Assembly: GCA_045105075.1 (NCBI GenBank)
Contig: JBGCDD010000114.1
Span: 1 to 8,522 of the forward strand
Source of the DNA: JBGCDD01 sp045105075
GTDB taxonomy: Bacteria; Pseudomonadota; Alphaproteobacteria; Rhodobacterales; Rhodobacteraceae
Direction: 5' to 3'
Length of the DNA stretch: 8,522 nt
Position 1 is the first letter of the stretch. Every line of letters starts with the position of its first letter. The notes beneath the pieces are model-generated. The model was not told where the DNA came from and made no database searches. It saw only the letters and a program-made list of their open reading frames with translations. Position numbers and translations under genes: made by a program. Below are positions 5,582-8,522 of this stretch, one piece after another.

Positions 5582-5751
5582 CTCTTTTTTGGTAATTATA
5601 TTTCGCGATTTGAAGTTCGCAGCCCGGATCTCATCCGCCCTTGGATCGCCAAAGCACGTTTTGGCTTTGATTTGGCACTGGCTATGCCCAACACCGCGCG
5701 CCTTTTACGGCAAGTCGCACACCACATCGTCACGGCACTCCAAGTCTGTTT
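5582..5751 (-). other. Gap between the response regulator and the ilv control region
   Basis: No assignable gene. A minus-strand reading frame of 43 codons (ATG at 5727, TAA at 5598-5596) has GGAG ten bases before its ATG. It would encode a short basic peptide starting MWCATCRKRRAV, which I do not recognise and which may be chance. A GCCAAA/TTTGGC stem (5648-5665) lies inside it. The response regulator stop overlaps a weak AGTCT/AGACT hairpin with no U-run, so no good terminator is seen for the two-component operon. Confidence 0.3.
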
Positions 5752-6396
5752 TTAAAGACTGACGCCTGTGCCCTGCAAAACGCCATGTTCCAACGCATAA
5801 CGGGTCAGCCCGGCGGTTGAGGATATGCCAAGTTTGCGCTTGATGTTCTTGCGGTGGGTTTCGACCGTGCGCACCGAGATGTCCAAGGACAGCGCCACAT
5901 CTTTGTTGGACTTGCCTTGGGCCAGCTGCAACAGGATGGTTTGCTCGCGCCCGGTCAGGCTGTCCTGGGGGGCGCCGTCCTTGGGTTCAAGCGAGCCGCG
6001 CGCGCCGGTGCAAAGATAGCGCTGGCCTTGCATGACGGTATCTATCGCCTGCTTGATCTCGTCGGTGGGCACGTCCTTTAACACATATCCCATCGCACCG
6101 TGGCTCAACGCGGAGGCGATGTATTCGGGGCTGTCATGCATCGACAGGATCAGAATGCGGGTGTCGGGCGCACGCTCCAGCAGGATTTCCGTCGCACTCA
6201 GCCCGCCCAGTTGCGGCATATTGAGGTCCATCAGAATAACATCAGGGGACAAAGACGCCGCATGATCCACCGCGTCCCGGCCATTGCTCAGCGTGCCCAC
6301 AACACAAATATCATCATAGCTTTCCAGAATCGATTGGATCCCCTCGGCGACCATAGGGTGATCGTCAACGATCAGAACGCGGGTCTGTTCACTCAT
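5752..6396 (-). CDS. NarL/LuxR-family response regulator
   Basis: This is a 214-residue DNA-binding response regulator. Receiver domain, residues ~5-120: acidic pocket D11-D12, phospho-acceptor D57 in VILMDLNMP, switch residue S85 and conserved K107 in YVLKD. Output domain, ~147-205: a LuxR-type helix-turn-helix (LTGREQTILLQLAQGKSN, then ISVRTVETHRKNIKRKLG). All key residues are present, so it should be regulated by phosphorylation from the kinase encoded just before it. Its ATG at 6396 overlaps the kinase TGA (ATGA), with AAAAGG seven bases upstream, implying translational coupling. The likely target is the divergent TRAP transporter, inferred from position only. Confidence 0.95.
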   Translation of the reverse strand: MSEQTRVLIVDDHPMVAEGIQSILESYDDICVVGTLSNGRDAVDHAASLSPDVILMDLNMPQLGGLSATEILLERAPDTRILILSMHDSPEYIASALSHGAMGYVLKDVPTDEIKQAIDTVMQGQRYLCTGARGSLEPKDGAPQDSLTGREQTILLQLAQGKSNKDVALSLDISVRTVETHRKNIKRKLGISSTAGLTRYALEHGVLQGTGVSL

Positions 6397-7847
6397 GCAT
6401 TGGCCTTTTGAATTGTGCTGTCGCCCGAACCGTCATCGGGCATGTCATCGGTGGGGGGCAAAAGATGGCTGAGCGGCAGACGCGCTTCGATCACTGTGCC
6501 GCCCTGCTGGCCCCGGCTCGACAGGATCCGCAGCGAGCCGTCAAGCTGTTCGATACGTTCCTGCATGTTGCGCAGGCCCAGACCGGGGCTGCGTTGGCGC
6601 GCACCCGCATCCAACCCACGTCCATTGTCCGAGATCCGCAACGTCGCGCCCTTGGCATGACCGCGCAGATCAACATTGATGTGGGTCGCGCCGGAGTGAC
6701 GCTCGATGTTGGTCAGCGCTTCCTGGGCGATCCGGTAGAGCGCAATCTTGGCGTCAGGGTCCAGCCGGTTGCGAAACACCACGGTGGTGAAATCGGTCTG
6801 GATGCCGGTGCGATCGCGAAAATCATCCGTCAGCGCCTGCACCGCTGGCCCAAGACCCAGATCATCAAGCGCACCGGGGCGCAGATCGCGGCTGATACGC
6901 CGGACCTCGGTGATCGCGGTGCCCAGATTTTCGATGCCCTTGTTCAGCGCCGGTTCCGCCCCATCAAAATCGGCGCGCCCCAGCCGGCGGCGCGCATTGT
7001 CCAAAGCATAGCGCACGCCCACCAGCATTTGCGAAATTCCGTCGTGTAATTCGCGCGCCACGCGGCCGCGTTCCTCTTCCTGAGCGTCAAACACCCGCTG
7101 GGTCAGGCGTTTCAACTTGGCATCGGCCAGCCGGCGCTCGCGGATGTTCAGCACCAGCCCCGAGCCAAACACAATCAACAACGCACCCAGCGTGATCACG
7201 CCAATATAGATGAACGTGCGCCGCACCCGAGCCTGCACTTCGGCGCGCGAGGCGGCAACCGAGGCCAGCACATCATCGATGAACACACCTGTGCCCACCG
7301 CCCATCGCCAGCTTTGAAAACCGGTGACATAAGCGACCATCGTGGCCTCTTGCCCGGTTGAGGGTTTGGGCCACAAAAACGTGTGATAACCGGACCCGGT
7401 GCGCGCTTTGGTGATCAGCTCGTCGACAACAGGCGTGCCTTGACTGTCGGTCAGCCCCGACCAGTTGCGGTTGATCATCTGGGTCTGGCGCGGGCTGACC
7501 AGATTTGTGCCGTCGTAGTCGTAAACAAAAAAGAACCCGTCGGTGCCATAGATCATCGCCGCCAGAATTTGCGCCACCTGATCCTTGGCGTCCTGATCAT
7601 CGGGCTGGGCCGAGCCATAGATAAAGTAAAACCCGTTGCGCGCCTGAGTGACGTAGTTGCGCAGCTCAGCCTTCTTGGCCTCGATCAGCTGGGTCTCGAG
7701 GGCGGTGATTTCACGCTCGGCCAGACTGCGCGACTGATAGGCGACCAAAACCGCAATGGCAGTGACGGCTGCAATCAACGGCAACGTCGCCAGAAGCGAC
7801 AGTTTTTGGGCATAGTCCGGTTGAAAGAGTGTCGAAAAGGGTCGCAT
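6393..7847 (-). CDS. Membrane sensor histidine kinase with a periplasmic Cache domain (HisKA_3 type)
   Basis: Numbered from ATG at 7847 (484 aa). A membrane segment lies at ~16-38 and a second at ~211-233. Between them is a periplasmic Cache-type sensor (~40-205, with GFFFVYDYDGTNLVSPR and WRWAVGTGVF). A coiled linker leads to the HisKA_3 dimerisation domain with phospho-acceptor H268 in RELHDGISQML. The ATPase domain (~360-458) has N380 in the N box, DNGRG (407-411) and GLGLRNMQER. The kinase should sense a small periplasmic ligand, often an organic acid for Cache domains, and phosphorylate the overlapping response regulator. Start is uncertain: ATG at 7949 adds 34 residues rich in rare codons that do not look like a signal anchor, and neither site has a clear Shine-Dalgarno. 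I prefer 7847 because the membrane anchor follows it directly. Confidence 0.9.
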   Translation of the reverse strand: MRPFSTLFQPDYAQKLSLLATLPLIAAVTAIAVLVAYQSRSLAEREITALETQLIEAKKAELRNYVTQARNGFYFIYGSAQPDDQDAKDQVAQILAAMIYGTDGFFFVYDYDGTNLVSPRQTQMINRNWSGLTDSQGTPVVDELITKARTGSGYHTFLWPKPSTGQEATMVAYVTGFQSWRWAVGTGVFIDDVLASVAASRAEVQARVRRTFIYIGVITLGALLIVFGSGLVLNIRERRLADAKLKRLTQRVFDAQEEERGRVARELHDGISQMLVGVRYALDNARRRLGRADFDGAEPALNKGIENLGTAITEVRRISRDLRPGALDDLGLGPAVQALTDDFRDRTGIQTDFTTVVFRNRLDPDAKIALYRIAQEALTNIERHSGATHINVDLRGHAKGATLRISDNGRGLDAGARQRSPGLGLRNMQERIEQLDGSLRILSSRGQQGGTVIEARLPLSHLLPPTDDMPDDGSGDSTIQKANA

Positions 7848-8060
7848 TGCGAATCGATACGCAAATAATGCCCAAAAATCAAAGCCTGAACCCGGATCAG
7901 ACCGGTCTTGTGCTGTGGGTCTGTGCGATTTTAGAACAATTCGGGCCATCTACGCAGTTCTAGGTATTCCCAATTGGCATAGGTTCGTTAGTTTGCCGCC
8001 ACCAACGACCCGCCCGGCTAAAGGGCCTGGGCGCAACACTTACGGGAGGAGATACCCCAT
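7848..8060. promoter_or_regulatory. Divergent control region between the sensor kinase and the TRAP receptor gene
   Basis: This region must hold promoters for both directions if the kinase starts at 7847. On the minus strand TTGATT, 17 bases, then TATCGA ends six bases before the ATG at 7847, a weak match that would give a leaderless message. An 8-bp palindrome CCAATTGG lies at 7970-7977. Arms CGCCCGG (8011-8017) and CCTGGGCG (8026-8033) form an imperfect dyad with one bulged T just upstream of the receptor RBS. Any of these could be the response regulator site; none is proven. Confidence 0.35.
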
Positions 8061-8522
8061 ATGGACCGTCGTTCATTCCTAAAAACATCTGCATTGGGTG
8101 GCAGTGCTGCCGCCGCAACCACGCTGGCCGCTCCGGCCTATGCCCAAGGCAAGCGCACCCTGACAATGGTGACATCCTGGCCCCGCGGCTTTGCGGTTCT
8201 GGATGATGCCGCTACATATTTCGAAAACATGGTTGGCGCCATGTCCGATGGCAACCTGACCATCGACAAAAAAGCCCCGGGCGAGCTGGTTGGCGCGTTC
8301 GAAGTGTTTGACGCTGTGTCTTCGGGCCAGGCTGATCTGTATCACTCGGCTGACTATTACTTCATCGGTCAGCACCCGGCTTACGCCTATTACACAGCTG
8401 TTCCGTTCGGCGCGACCGCACAGGAACTGACCAACTGGTACTACCATGGTGGTGGCCACGACCTGCACAACAAACTGGGCGAAATCTTCAACCTGAAGTC
8501 GTTCCAGGCTGGCAACTCGGGC
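8061..8522 (+). CDS. TRAP transporter periplasmic solute-binding protein, DctP/TakP-like (3' end cut by window edge)
   Basis: ATG at 8061 is preceded by GGGAGGAG (8044-8051) nine bases upstream. The first 154 codons are present. The N-terminus MDRRSFLKTSALGG is a Tat signal (RRxFLK) with a hydrophobic stretch and a likely cleavage site AYA|Q after residue 28, so the protein is exported folded to the periplasm. The mature part contains GELVGAFEVFDAVSSGQADLY, an ADYYF segment, WYYHGGGHDL and FQAGNSG at the edge, all closely reminiscent of Rhodobacter TakP, which binds pyruvate and other 2-oxo acids with Na+. The ligand here is inferred from this resemblance; the binding residues further on are missing. 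Membrane subunits (DctQ/DctM-like) are expected to the right. It is divergent from a Cache kinase and response regulator that probably control it. Confidence 0.93.
   Translation, partial: MDRRSFLKTSALGGSAAAATTLAAPAYAQGKRTLTMVTSWPRGFAVLDDAATYFENMVGAMSDGNLTIDKKAPGELVGAFEVFDAVSSGQADLYHSADYYFIGQHPAYAYYTAVPFGATAQELTNWYYHGGGHDLHNKLGEIFNLKSFQAGNSG

Noticed and set aside
5648..5665. GCCAAA/TTTGGC hairpin as terminator of the two-component operon
   Set aside because: The minus strand has no U-run after the stem. On the plus strand the following TTTGATTTGG is poor and there is no gene to terminate.
5298..5762. 154-codon plus-strand open frame across the ilv control region
   Set aside because: It runs through the ilv promoter, leader peptide and attenuator on the opposite strand, lacks a clear RBS and has no family resemblance.
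6408..7049. 213-codon plus-strand open frame
   Set aside because: It is antisense to the catalytic half of the histidine kinase, where H, N and G boxes are intact on the minus strand.
8079..8468. 129-codon minus-strand open frame
   Set aside because: It is antisense to the TRAP receptor, which has a strong RBS, a Tat signal and family motifs.

Overview
The window reads as chromosomal DNA from a Roseobacter-group member of the Rhodobacteraceae (Alphaproteobacteria). This rests on GC-rich third codon positions, a TakP-like TRAP solute receptor, an alphaproteobacterial-type IlvN with an N-terminal extension, and a Rieske oxygenase plus XRE regulator of a kind common in that group. The assignment is from protein resemblance only.

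Layout. Positions 1-1010 (minus): a Rieske oxygenase alpha subunit cut by the left edge. About 100 bp upstream on the same strand is an XRE-type regulator (1113-1910). A short divergent region (1923-2148) holds a perfect 8-bp-arm palindrome and a likely plus-strand promoter for a 121-aa protein of unknown function (2149-2514). That gene converges on the branched-chain amino acid operon across a GC-rich hairpin. The operon runs on the minus strand: promoter 5490-5518, leader peptide ilvL 5414-5461, attenuator 5363-5388, ilvB 3571-5322, an unrecognised very basic 141-aa ORF overlapping the ilvB stop (3149-3574), then ilvN 2543-3103. Upstream of it, also on the minus strand, a Cache-domain histidine kinase (6393-7847 or 7949) and a NarL/LuxR response regulator (5752-6396) overlap by 4 nt. 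Divergent from the kinase, a TakP-like TRAP periplasmic receptor starts at 8061 and runs off the right edge.

How it works together. IlvB and IlvN form acetohydroxyacid synthase, the first common step of valine, leucine and isoleucine synthesis. The sequence shows what looks like a complete transcription attenuator: a 15-residue leader peptide with consecutive Leu-Val-Val-Ile codons, an 8-nt antiterminator segment placed in the last codons of that peptide, and a terminator hairpin followed by six U. The kinase and regulator probably control the divergent TRAP uptake system, which by family resemblance takes up 2-oxo acids such as pyruvate. The Rieske enzyme carries Glu rather than Asp at the bridging position, a feature of oxygenases acting on quaternary ammonium compounds.

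Most noteworthy: the ilv attenuator, the basic ORF inside the ilv operon, a Glu in place of the usual Asp in the IlvB thiamine-diphosphate motif, the bridging Glu in the Rieske protein, and a large nested dyad just upstream of the ilv promoter. I found no mobile element, CRISPR array, tRNA or rRNA, and no clear undescribed multi-gene system.
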